This document shows positions 14,643-22,247 of a DNA stretch of 23,080 bases, one piece after another (within the stretch, counting starts at the first letter, position 1; the number at the start of each line of letters is the position of its first letter). Position numbers and translations under genes: made by a program. The DNA comes from Methylococcaceae bacterium. GTDB taxonomy: Bacteria > Pseudomonadota > Gammaproteobacteria > Methylococcales > Methylomonadaceae. The stretch covers positions 1-23,080 of the forward strand of contig JAUXDP010000013.1 in the NCBI GenBank assembly GCA_030618325.1. Direction: 5' to 3'. Below the pieces are notes generated by a model. The model did no database searches, had not been told where the DNA came from, and worked only from the letters and a program-made list of their open reading frames with translations.

Positions 14643-14765
14643 GTGACTCCACCATGTCAAATAGTAATCTTGTTCCACTGAGCTAGCCAGAACAGGCCCT
14701 CATCAATTATTACCCAGTGCGGTAAAAGTAAGTATCTATTAGGTTGACAATTATGGTGGAGTCAC
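14643..14765. repeat. 123-bp element with perfect 13-bp terminal inverted repeats
   Basis: GTGACTCCACCAT (14643-14655) is the exact reverse complement of ATGGTGGAGTCAC (14753-14765), and GTCAA just inside the left end pairs with TTGAC near the right end after a small offset. The intervening 97 bases have no ORF. Size and ends suggest a MITE or the deleted relic of an insertion sequence, but no target duplication is evident. It sits 9 bases after the stop of the small secreted-protein gene and bounds the Fic remnant on its 5' side. Confidence 0.6.
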
Positions 14766-14774
14766 AAATAGTCG

Positions 14775-15074
14775 TTATTTCTGTGTGGTTCCCGCTGGAC
14801 ATTTTGTGCCAGCAATATTTTTGCAGACATTTAACACGGTCTGGCCAACTTTTATTGCTCTGCAACAATGTATGGTAGCACCACGTAATTTAATGACAGG
14901 CTCAACTTCGGTTTCTGATTCGGATTTTTTATTGAAAATTACAGAACCATCATTCATTAATTCCGGCACATATTCTTCCAGAGGTAGTTCGTTATCAGTA
15001 GCATGGACATTGAAAAAGCTTGTTGCTAATATAAAAAAAACTATAACGCTTTTTGACAATAGTTGATTTTTCAT
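14775..15074 (-). CDS. Small secreted four-cysteine protein, unknown function
   Basis: A 99-residue product I do not recognise. A clear Sec signal peptide, KNQLLSKSVIVFFILATSFF then NVHA, predicts cleavage after Ala25. The 74-residue mature part has an acidic first half (NELPLEEYVPEL, KSESETEVEPV) and a C-terminal cysteine cluster at Cys70, Cys71, Cys84 and Cys92 (HCCRAIKVGQ, NVCKNIAGTKCPAGT), enough for two disulfides or a metal site. The GGAAGGAAG ribosome binding region directly before ATG 15074 shows it is a real, probably well-expressed gene. No lipobox. It follows the FecR-TPR gene by 180 bases in the same direction and precedes the decayed region. Confidence 0.8.
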   Translation of the reverse strand: MKNQLLSKSVIVFFILATSFFNVHATDNELPLEEYVPELMNDGSVIFNKKSESETEVEPVIKLRGATIHCCRAIKVGQTVLNVCKNIAGTKCPAGTTQK

Positions 15075-15139
15075 AATGCTTCCTTCCTGTTGTGATTATT
15101 AGAAAATATTATTTTTTGTATGGTAGTAAGTACAGTTAT

Positions 15140-15157
15140 GGGTACTACAGCGTACCC
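15140..15157. repeat. Short perfect hairpin in the 180-base intergenic gap
   Basis: GGGTAC, six-base loop, GTACCC. It lies between the FecR-TPR gene end and the small secreted-protein gene. No T-run follows on the minus strand, so it is not a classical terminator; it could be an operator or an mRNA 3' end stabiliser. Little else is recognisable in 15075-15254. Confidence 0.35.
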
Positions 15158-15193
15158 TCTGCATCATATACTAGATATGGATGATTTTATATA

Positions 15194-15215
15194 TATACTT
15201 CGCATGGCCACGTAT
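15194..15215. repeat. Degenerate solo end resembling the 160-bp element
   Basis: TATACTTCGCATGGCCACG followed by TAT matches the left terminal repeat at 14142-14163 at 17 of 22 positions, with nearly all differences being transitions. No partner end is seen nearby, so it looks like an eroded element or an empty remnant. Confidence 0.4.
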
Positions 15216-15254
15216 AGTTAAATCATTTTGAATGTAATCTACAAAATCCCATTG

Positions 15255-18200
15255 TTAAAAGTCAAAATCAAAAATTAACTGAGTGAAAAAAGTCCTTTCA
15301 GGAATGAAATTAGCTCTACTTGGTCGACTTCGCTCGGAAATAATTCTATCAGCGAAGGCATATTGATAATTTTCATCAAGTAGATTTTTAACGCCAAATT
15401 CTAATCTACCAAAGCGTTTAGGAAATTTGTATCCCAGCAAAGCGTCAACAGACCAGAATTTTTCATTTCCTGAATTTGTGATTTCATCACTGCGAACTTT
15501 TTGATGAACGAAGGTAACACGAAGTTTAGAATACAATCCATTGGGGTCAAAATAATTGATAGAAATGGGGACTTGATGGATGACGACATCATTTATCAAA
15601 TCAGCATTAGGCAATGTTTTATCAATTTGACGATCATAAATGGACAGTCGGTATTCTAGGCTGGCTGAAATCCGATTGGTGGGGGTCCAGTTAAAGTAGC
15701 TACGAAAGGTATATTCATTTTGGCGCTGATATTTTGATAATTCAGACTTTTGATTGATTGTTACAATGCTTGGGGTATTTTCATCAGGAAAAGGGATCTC
15801 AATATCAGGAGCAAACACAAAGGGAACATCTAGCTTTCTATAAGTACCCTCTAAGCCCATATAGAGGGATTGATTGAATTTATGATCCAGACCTAATCCG
15901 AACTGTTCATATTTTGTTCCGGAATCGCCATCAAAAAACTGTACGAAACCGGCGATTTGAACGGGTTCGATAGTTTGATTTGCAGCAAATGTTTTTTTCA
16001 CTCCCTGAAAATAGGCGGCACGGAGAGTAGTCGATTTTGTTAAATTCCATAATAATCCAAGTTTGGGATTAAAGCGCTGTACATCGGGTAGAACATGGCT
16101 ATTGATAGAATCATAGCTGATCCCTAATATAGCGGTAATATCTTGATAATTCCAATAGGAATACAAATATGTATTGGTGTGCTCTGAATCAAAATCAGTA
16201 TGATTATTAGCGCGGTAGGTTACGTCGATGTCGGATAAAAAGAAGAAACCATCAGCCGGAATAAAGATATTCGAAGTAACTTGTATATTTTGGGGTTGAT
16301 TATTATTGATATAGCTACCTCCCAGGATGAATTTGGCCCAGTCGAGATCTTTAATATATTGAAGTTCCAAGCTGAATGTATCTGAATTTTCGGTGGTATT
16401 TATCGGAATTGTCCCATCAAATTCAATAGAAAAATCGGAAACAAATTTATCTTTGGTATAAATTCCTGAAAACAGAATATGCGATGTTGGGTCAGGAGTA
16501 TAATGGCCGCCTACACGATACAATTGCCGTTTGAATTGTTCCCGTAAAGAATCTGTAAACAATTTTGCATCAAATTGCTGACTTAAGTCACCATTTTTTA
16601 GAGAATTATAACGATATTCAAATTGCAGGTTTAAATCAGAAGTGACTTGATATTGGACGAAAGCATTATAGATATACTGTTTAATATCATTATTCTCCCG
16701 AAAGCCATTACCTTGAAAATGGTATTGCCCCAAGCTGTAAGATAATTTATCCCAGATGCCGGAAAAGACAATTTCTTCTCCAAAGCTATCATTATTGCCA
16801 ACAATTCCTGAGCCTTGAACGTTAAATTGGTTGCGAGAAAACAACGAATTGTATTCATTGAAGGAAGTACTGCCTAAGGTGTTTGAGGCTAATTTATCAC
16901 TTTCTGCTAAACGTGGCTGTATAGGAGTAATATTGATGGGTTGCAGTAATTGAGATTGCAATAAGGCACTAACTCGCGCAATTTCGTGGCGGGGTAATGC
17001 TGCATAATTATCTGCCAATAACCGGTGTGCTGAGTAATTGCTCGGATCAATGGTTACCGATTTCCAACCTTCAACCAGCCCTAATTGTTGAAAACCTAAA
17101 TCATTGTATATCCTACCAAGACTGGCACTACGAGCCGCTAAATCTTCATCCAGTAACAATTTAGACCGGTAAACTCCGCGATTATCGTTAAGTTCTATTG
17201 CCTTCTGCATATCATGCAAGGCTTCTATTGGCCGGTTGTTGGTTTGTTTAAGTATGGCATCATAAAACCACGGTGTTGGATCATTCGGGTCCATGTCTTT
17301 GGCTATTGCTAATTCTGTTGCTGCATATTCTTCATTTCTGAGTTCGTAATAGGCTTTGCCCAAGTAGCTTCGCATGATGGCATTATTTGGGTCGAGGCTA
17401 ACAGCGGTTTCCAAATCACGGGAGCCTTCCTTGATAGCACCTTTTCTAATTTTGGTTAGACCTAAACCTAATCTTGCTAACGGGTTGGCTGAGTTTAGTT
17501 CGATGGCATGGGTAAATGCTGTTTCTGCTTCAGCAATATCAATTTGTGCAAGATAGGCAAAACCTAGGATAGTGTTGGTTCGCTCCAGTTGCGGATTTAA
17601 TAATTGCGCTTTTTGTGCCGATATTAGGGCACCCTTTCTATTGCCAGTGGAAAGCTGTAGTTCTGCCAGTCTGGCCCAGGCTAGAGCATTTTCGGGTGAT
17701 AATTGAGTTGCTTGTTTGGTAGTCAGCAATGCTTTGTCAATTGCAAATTGTGCTTGGTAAACATAAGACAAGGCAATTTTTGCGACCGCTGATTCAGGGT
17801 TTAATTGGGTTGCTTTTAGAGCTAGTTCAGCGGCCTCTTTGATTCTGTTTTTACTGACGGCTACAATGGCTTTTATGGCCAGCCCAGTGCTGAGAGCTGT
17901 TTCCAGACGTTGCTCTGCCTGGTTAATTTCAAGTAAAGCTTCTTCTACACTCCCCACAGTCAATAATAGGGATGCTTTTAGGGCAATGTAGTGTTCATCT
18001 TGCTGCTGTTTGGGAATATTATTCAGTACTTGTAAGGCTTCAAAAATATTGCCTCGGTGATAGAGTTTTAATGCTTTTTTAATCCCAGGTACAGTTAATA
18101 TTGATGCCAGTCTTTGGTAGTCCACTATGGGTGGGTAATATAGAGTCCATTGGACGGCATCTTCGGGACGAATAGTCAACGGATGTACCTGAGTGATTTG

Positions 18201-18734
18201 GTTTTTTGCAGTAATCCCCACTTGGCCTTTGCTAATTTGTACGCGGCCAGATTCATTCTCGGCGGCAACCTTGCCATTAAATACTGTAATTTCTGTTTGT
18301 TGTTCGGTTACGGCGACCATAAATTCGGTGCCTTCATGCACAGCATTGACAAAAGGTGTATCGATTTTGAGTTGATGTGGGCTTCGGCTTCTAATAAAAG
18401 CTGCACCTTGAAATATTTCCAGAAGCCATGAAAATGAGCCTTTATCTAAAATAGGAAAGGCCATGGCACTGCTTTGTTCCATTGTTATCAGCGATTCGTT
18501 ACCAAGTTCAAGCGTAACCAAACTATTTTTTTTAGTACGGATTCTGTCCCCTTGGCAAAAATATTCATTTTTTTCAACTTGCCGCCAGGTCGATTGATTA
18601 AGACGTTGTTTTTCTACCCGGCCTTTTGCTGAAACCATTTTGGCAATCCATATTTCACATTCTGGTGCTGCCAGCAGAATACTAGGCACTGTGAGCAGGA
18701 CGATGTAAATGTAAAACTTGGCATTTTGCAGCAT
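15255..18734 (-). CDS. FecR-domain / TPR / outer-membrane beta-barrel fusion protein
   Basis: An 1159-residue exported protein. The signal peptide ends around LLAA (residues 20-23). Residues about 30-190 form a FecR-like domain (AKGRVEKQRLNQSTWRQV, GDRIRTKKNSLVTLELGN, TPFVNAVHEGTEFMVAV, then VFNGKVAAEN and ISKGQVG). About residues 210-600 are a run of TPRs (such as ALAWARLAELQLSTGNRKGA and MRSYLGKAYYELRNEEYAA). From about 640 on, alternating beta strands rich in aromatic and Asn residues end in LIFDFDF; a terminal Phe is the outer-membrane insertion signal. The barrel includes TonB-receptor-like phrases (GVKNLLDENYQYAF, FIPERTFFTQL) but no plug domain or TonB box was seen. It starts 3 bases after a small ORF downstream of the cyclase gene. 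Ligand unknown. Confidence 0.85.
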   Translation of the reverse strand: MLQNAKFYIYIVLLTVPSILLAAPECEIWIAKMVSAKGRVEKQRLNQSTWRQVEKNEYFCQGDRIRTKKNSLVTLELGNESLITMEQSSAMAFPILDKGSFSWLLEIFQGAAFIRSRSPHQLKIDTPFVNAVHEGTEFMVAVTEQQTEITVFNGKVAAENESGRVQISKGQVGITAKNQITQVHPLTIRPEDAVQWTLYYPPIVDYQRLASILTVPGIKKALKLYHRGNIFEALQVLNNIPKQQQDEHYIALKASLLLTVGSVEEALLEINQAEQRLETALSTGLAIKAIVAVSKNRIKEAAELALKATQLNPESAVAKIALSYVYQAQFAIDKALLTTKQATQLSPENALAWARLAELQLSTGNRKGALISAQKAQLLNPQLERTNTILGFAYLAQIDIAEAETAFTHAIELNSANPLARLGLGLTKIRKGAIKEGSRDLETAVSLDPNNAIMRSYLGKAYYELRNEEYAATELAIAKDMDPNDPTPWFYDAILKQTNNRPIEALHDMQKAIELNDNRGVYRSKLLLDEDLAARSASLGRIYNDLGFQQLGLVEGWKSVTIDPSNYSAHRLLADNYAALPRHEIARVSALLQSQLLQPINITPIQPRLAESDKLASNTLGSTSFNEYNSLFSRNQFNVQGSGIVGNNDSFGEEIVFSGIWDKLSYSLGQYHFQGNGFRENNDIKQYIYNAFVQYQVTSDLNLQFEYRYNSLKNGDLSQQFDAKLFTDSLREQFKRQLYRVGGHYTPDPTSHILFSGIYTKDKFVSDFSIEFDGTIPINTTENSDTFSLELQYIKDLDWAKFILGGSYINNNQPQNIQVTSNIFIPADGFFFLSDIDVTYRANNHTDFDSEHTNTYLYSYWNYQDITAILGISYDSINSHVLPDVQRFNPKLGLLWNLTKSTTLRAAYFQGVKKTFAANQTIEPVQIAGFVQFFDGDSGTKYEQFGLGLDHKFNQSLYMGLEGTYRKLDVPFVFAPDIEIPFPDENTPSIVTINQKSELSKYQRQNEYTFRSYFNWTPTNRISASLEYRLSIYDRQIDKTLPNADLINDVVIHQVPISINYFDPNGLYSKLRVTFVHQKVRSDEITNSGNEKFWSVDALLGYKFPKRFGRLEFGVKNLLDENYQYAFADRIISERSRPSRANFIPERTFFTQLIFDFDF

Positions 18735-18737
18735 AAT

Positions 18738-18926
18738 TTATTGTTTTTTTGCTGAGATAATTGTTGGTAAAGCATAATCTTCCTTATTTTTAGCTTTAGC
18801 GGCGTTGGTTAGGATAGATTGTTGTCCCTCGGAGATAAAGAGTTTCCTCTGATTGCATTTTATGTCCGTTAGGGTTGATAAAGCAACACTTGGCGAGGAA
18901 ATATTACCTATTGTATAGCTGCCCAT
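18738..18926 (-). CDS. Short ORF between cyclase and FecR-TPR genes, hypothetical
   Basis: A 62-codon frame (MGSYTIGNISSPSVALSTLT...) that fits tightly between the two neighbours: 8 bases after the cyclase stop and 3 before the FecR-TPR start. It has no visible ribosome binding site (the bases before ATG read AACCCTCCCA) and would rely on coupled reinitiation. One cysteine, no signal peptide or membrane segment, Lys/Ala-rich second half. The exact fit in an operon argues that it is translated, the missing signal argues against. No family recognised. Confidence 0.42.
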   Translation of the reverse strand: MGSYTIGNISSPSVALSTLTDIKCNQRKLFISEGQQSILTNAAKAKNKEDYALPTIISAKKQ

Positions 18927-18934
18927 TGGGAGGG

Positions 18935-21187
18935 TTAATATGACAGCTCATTGATTTTTTCGGTTTTTATCACTGCCTGGAATGAATTATTAGCTAATTC
19001 TGCCAGTTGGAAAGGTTGATTGGCGATTAGATAATTGATGTAAAAGAGGGTTGGCCCATCGTCTGGATACTTTTTTGTGATTTTAAAAAAGGCTTCCAGT
19101 GCCTCAGGCCATTGATGATTTTGAAATAATTTTAGTGCTCCTGAAAACTCTATAACCAAAGGTGGCCAAAAGTGGGCATTATTTTGATTCAGGCTCATTA
19201 ATTCGTGGATATTTATTGGCTTGGTTTTTCCTTTAAGGATAAAGTTACCCACTTCTCTGGTCATTATTCCAGATAAGCCTTGAATGACTTCAGTTGATGC
19301 TAAAGCCCGTGTTCCGAGTAGTTTGTTTAAACCTTCAATTCGCGTTGCCGTATTGATAATATCTCCAACAGCGCGATATTCGTAATGTTCTTTTGCACCC
19401 ACGTTTCCAAGACGCATGACACCATAATGTAAGCCGATTCGAGTAGGGAGGTTATATTCTTGATTTTTATTAAAAGTTTCAACTCCGTCAATTATGGCAA
19501 TTGCAGTTAAACAGGCTGCTTGTTGTGGATTCTCCTGGGTACTGGATAATGGCCATAAAGCCATCATAGCATCACCAATAACGTCGGAAATCATTCCACC
19601 ATTGTGTTTAACTAGTGGAAACATGACTGCATAATATTTATTCATTAAATCTGCTAATGTCATGGGATCCAGGGATTCTGACAAGGTAGTGTATTGACCT
19701 GCATCGGTTGCCAGGCAGACACCTTGTTTCAATTCGCCATAGGCATTCATGGCTTCATCACCAGGCTGGCTAGAAATTTTATTCACGACATCTTTTGGTA
19801 AATAAAAACTGAATGCCTTTTCCATGTCTTGATGTGAACGATTTTTGTAGCTATAGTGAAAAAAAGTGGCTACCAGCATTATCAGTGGTGCTTGAATAAT
19901 CATTGGGGTGATGATTGGCAGCCATAAGTTCAATTTTGTAAATAATTGATAACAAATAATAAAATTGGCTAAACTGGCGAGAACAATAATAATAATCACC
20001 TTTTTGTAGGGAAAAATCCGACAGATAGCTGCCAGTAGAACCCCCCAAAGTAGTACCAGGAAAAATTGCTGTTTGAGTGGTAAGGGTTTGATCCAGGAAT
20101 TATCAATCAGATTAGCGACTGCTGTTGCTGCAATTTCTATAGGGCTGACAGTATCTGCGTCTGAATTTGAAAAGACTGTATAAAAGCCGGGGTTTTTTTC
20201 TGGGTGAATATTTTCTGAGTAACCAATCAAGATAATTTTATTATGAAAAATCTCTGGATGAAGTATGTCACTAACTAACGCTTGATAAAAGGGGATGGTA
20301 CGAATTGTTCCGGCTTTGCCGTAGTGATTAAAATACAGGCTTTTTCCACTATCGAAAAAATTTAACCAGGACTGTAGAAGTTGTTTTTTAGGCTGAGAAT
20401 AATCGGATTGCTCTAATAAATTATTGAAGCGATGGAGTGATGGCGGATCGGCTTCAAACTGGTGATATATTTTTTGGGTAGTATCCAAAATAAAATCTGG
20501 CTTTGTTCTTTGTTCTAAATGTTCAGGATCTGGATTAGCTTTTATTGAGATTTCGAATAATTCCTTAATAGCTGTTTTGAAGATAAAACTGTGGAAAATA
20601 CAAGTGGGGAAGGTTTCACCAGCACTAGTTTTATAAACCCAAAATTGTTTTACTGAGGAAGAGGTTTTTGGTAATGGGAAAGGGCAAACTAGTAATGCTG
20701 CATCCTCCAGGAGCGGGGCAGGAGCCATAACTTTTTCAATGAGAAGCTTTTTATTGCCAAACAGAGTTTTGTTTTTAAGCGAAACCGAGCGCCGTTCCAA
20801 ATAATTACTGAGAATCACATTTTTTTCTTCAGCCATTGTTTCAGCTAAAAACTGGTCATTATAGCTATCACGCTGTTCAGCAAAGTTAATGTTAAAGGCA
20901 ATAATGGCTGGTTTTTGTTGATTGATTTTTTTGATTAGCTGGGCATAATATGAACGCGGCCACTTTTCTGGGTCTCTGGGTAGATGTAGTATTTCAGCTG
21001 AAGATTTGTCAATACTGATGATCGCGACATCTTTGGGTGAAGGCAGTGGGCCACGCATTTGATAAAACCAGTTTAGTCCTATTTCTTCCAGGCTCACCCC
21101 CACAGGTGTCAAGCATAAAAGCGCACCTAGCAAGCCGGTCAATAGCGCCAGTAGACAAGCTTTACCTGTGTTGATGCACTCGATCAT
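18935..21187 (-). CDS. CHASE2-domain class III nucleotide cyclase
   Basis: Membrane sensor and cyclase, 750 residues. One N-terminal helix (10-27), a periplasmic CHASE2 domain (about 30-360, with DVAIISIDKSSAEIL and IILIGYSE), three further helices (about 372-448), then a class III catalytic domain (about 485-660). Metal-binding Asp495 (ATDAGQYTTLSE) and Asp539 (VIGDAMMALW) are present, as are the transition-state Asn612 and Arg616 (GDIINTATRIE). The base-selecting lysine is replaced by Asp535, and the partner Asp/Thr position by Arg605, so nucleotide preference is uncertain. The C-terminal 80 residues resemble a TPR-like helical pair (HQWPEALEAFFKITKKYPDD). It lies 5 bases after the unknown membrane-protein gene and upstream of the FecR-TPR gene, with which it is probably co-expressed. 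Confidence 0.88.
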   Translation of the reverse strand: MIECINTGKACLLALLTGLLGALLCLTPVGVSLEEIGLNWFYQMRGPLPSPKDVAIISIDKSSAEILHLPRDPEKWPRSYYAQLIKKINQQKPAIIAFNINFAEQRDSYNDQFLAETMAEEKNVILSNYLERRSVSLKNKTLFGNKKLLIEKVMAPAPLLEDAALLVCPFPLPKTSSSVKQFWVYKTSAGETFPTCIFHSFIFKTAIKELFEISIKANPDPEHLEQRTKPDFILDTTQKIYHQFEADPPSLHRFNNLLEQSDYSQPKKQLLQSWLNFFDSGKSLYFNHYGKAGTIRTIPFYQALVSDILHPEIFHNKIILIGYSENIHPEKNPGFYTVFSNSDADTVSPIEIAATAVANLIDNSWIKPLPLKQQFFLVLLWGVLLAAICRIFPYKKVIIIIVLASLANFIICYQLFTKLNLWLPIITPMIIQAPLIMLVATFFHYSYKNRSHQDMEKAFSFYLPKDVVNKISSQPGDEAMNAYGELKQGVCLATDAGQYTTLSESLDPMTLADLMNKYYAVMFPLVKHNGGMISDVIGDAMMALWPLSSTQENPQQAACLTAIAIIDGVETFNKNQEYNLPTRIGLHYGVMRLGNVGAKEHYEYRAVGDIINTATRIEGLNKLLGTRALASTEVIQGLSGIMTREVGNFILKGKTKPINIHELMSLNQNNAHFWPPLVIEFSGALKLFQNHQWPEALEAFFKITKKYPDDGPTLFYINYLIANQPFQLAELANNSFQAVIKTEKINELSY

Positions 21188-21192
21188 CTAGG

Positions 21193-21708
21193 TTAAAAAC
21201 ATCCGCCATAATCTAAAAACAACTCCTGACAATTAAAAAAGATCCTTGGGTATTGAATTCGGATTATTGTTTTTAAAAAATATTCAAGCAAAATGGCGAA
21301 TGTCATTAATCGGGCTGATGCACTCCAGAAGCGTAAGCGGGTATTGCCTGAACTGCGCCAAATAGCAATGCACCATCCCAAAATAGGAGTGAATAGCATT
21401 AAATGCCAGGTATCCCAGCTTGATACAGTAAAAGCACCGGATATAGCCAGATAATCTACCAGTGATAAACAGCAGTTCAATAAAATGAAAAATGGCCAAA
21501 ACACCAACCATAGCGATAAATTACCAGACCATGCAGAAAATAAATACTGGTAAAAGGTAGTGTTAACTGAGTGATTCTGTTCGATAGGATCTGGATCTGG
21601 TGAACTGATGTAGAGTATCAAAAGTAGAGCTAAACCTATACTTAGTAGTTCGCCAGGCTTTAGCAGCTTGCTATGGTTAAAAATGATGGGTAAGGTAAAA
21701 TAAAACAC
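21193..21708 (-). CDS. Predicted inner-membrane protein, unknown function
   Basis: 171 residues with three to four hydrophobic segments (about 20-36, 62-95, 100-117 and 130-147), e.g. LLSIGLALLLILYI and LWLVFWPFFILLNCCLSLVDY. The C-terminus RIQYPRIFFNCQELFLDYGGCF has cysteines and aromatic residues and looks conserved-protein-like, but I cannot name the family. Gaps are 11 bases to the upstream protease gene and 5 to the downstream cyclase gene, so it is in the same operon and may be an accessory of one of them. No signal peptide cleavage site or catalytic motif is visible. Confidence 0.75.
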   Translation of the reverse strand: MFYFTLPIIFNHSKLLKPGELLSIGLALLLILYISSPDPDPIEQNHSVNTTFYQYLFSAWSGNLSLWLVFWPFFILLNCCLSLVDYLAISGAFTVSSWDTWHLMLFTPILGWCIAIWRSSGNTRLRFWSASARLMTFAILLEYFLKTIIRIQYPRIFFNCQELFLDYGGCF

Positions 21709-21719
21709 AGAGAGGATAT

Positions 21720-22247
21720 CTAAATTGGGTGTCTCAGAATCAGTTGTCTGTCCCGTTGAACTAACTCCAGATGTTTCATAAAACTCATACCCAACAATAT
21801 TTCATCATCCTGCATATGAGGGTTGATGCTGGCCCTTATGTTGTAGAGTTTGATGGCTCCTATGCTGACCGAATTTAAACGAGTATCGTAAACGGTTATG
21901 GTACCGTTGGCTGTTCTGGATTGGCTTGGAAAGCCTTTACGCAAATGTAATCGCTGGGCAATATGTTCTGGAATACTGATAAGGGTTGCACCGGTATCCA
22001 ACAGAAAAATAACGGCTTCGTCATTGATGTTGCCATTGGCAAGATAATGTCCCTGGCGGTTTTGAGCCAAAGTAACTTCAGGGATTTGATCGCTATTGTA
22101 TTGAATGGCAATATCCTGATTGGGGTTGTTTTGGTGATCAAGGTATTTTTTAAAAGCCAGTGTTAATAGGCCCAGAAATATGATCCAAGCCAGATAAGAC
22201 ATCCATCGGCCAATCGCATGGGTGTTTTGGTGGTCATTCGTGCTCAT
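21720..22247 (-). CDS. Membrane-anchored retropepsin-like aspartic protease (clan AA)
   Basis: A 175-residue single-domain protease. An N-terminal transmembrane anchor (about 14-32, SYLAWIIFLGLLTLAF) places the domain in the periplasm. The active site is Asp84-Thr-Gly86 in IFLLDTGATLISIPEHIAQRL, with NGNINDEAVIFLLDTGA giving the flap side and LLGMSFMKHLELVQRDRQLIL the C-terminal lobe; this is the architecture of the proteobacterial TIGR02281-type family. As in retropepsins one DTG per chain means it must dimerise. Its first 14 bases overlap the end of glnD. Substrate unknown; the neighbouring CHASE2 cyclase and FecR-type protein suggest, without proof, a role in envelope signalling. Confidence 0.88.
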   Translation of the reverse strand: MSTNDHQNTHAIGRWMSYLAWIIFLGLLTLAFKKYLDHQNNPNQDIAIQYNSDQIPEVTLAQNRQGHYLANGNINDEAVIFLLDTGATLISIPEHIAQRLHLRKGFPSQSRTANGTITVYDTRLNSVSIGAIKLYNIRASINPHMQDDEILLGMSFMKHLELVQRDRQLILRHPI

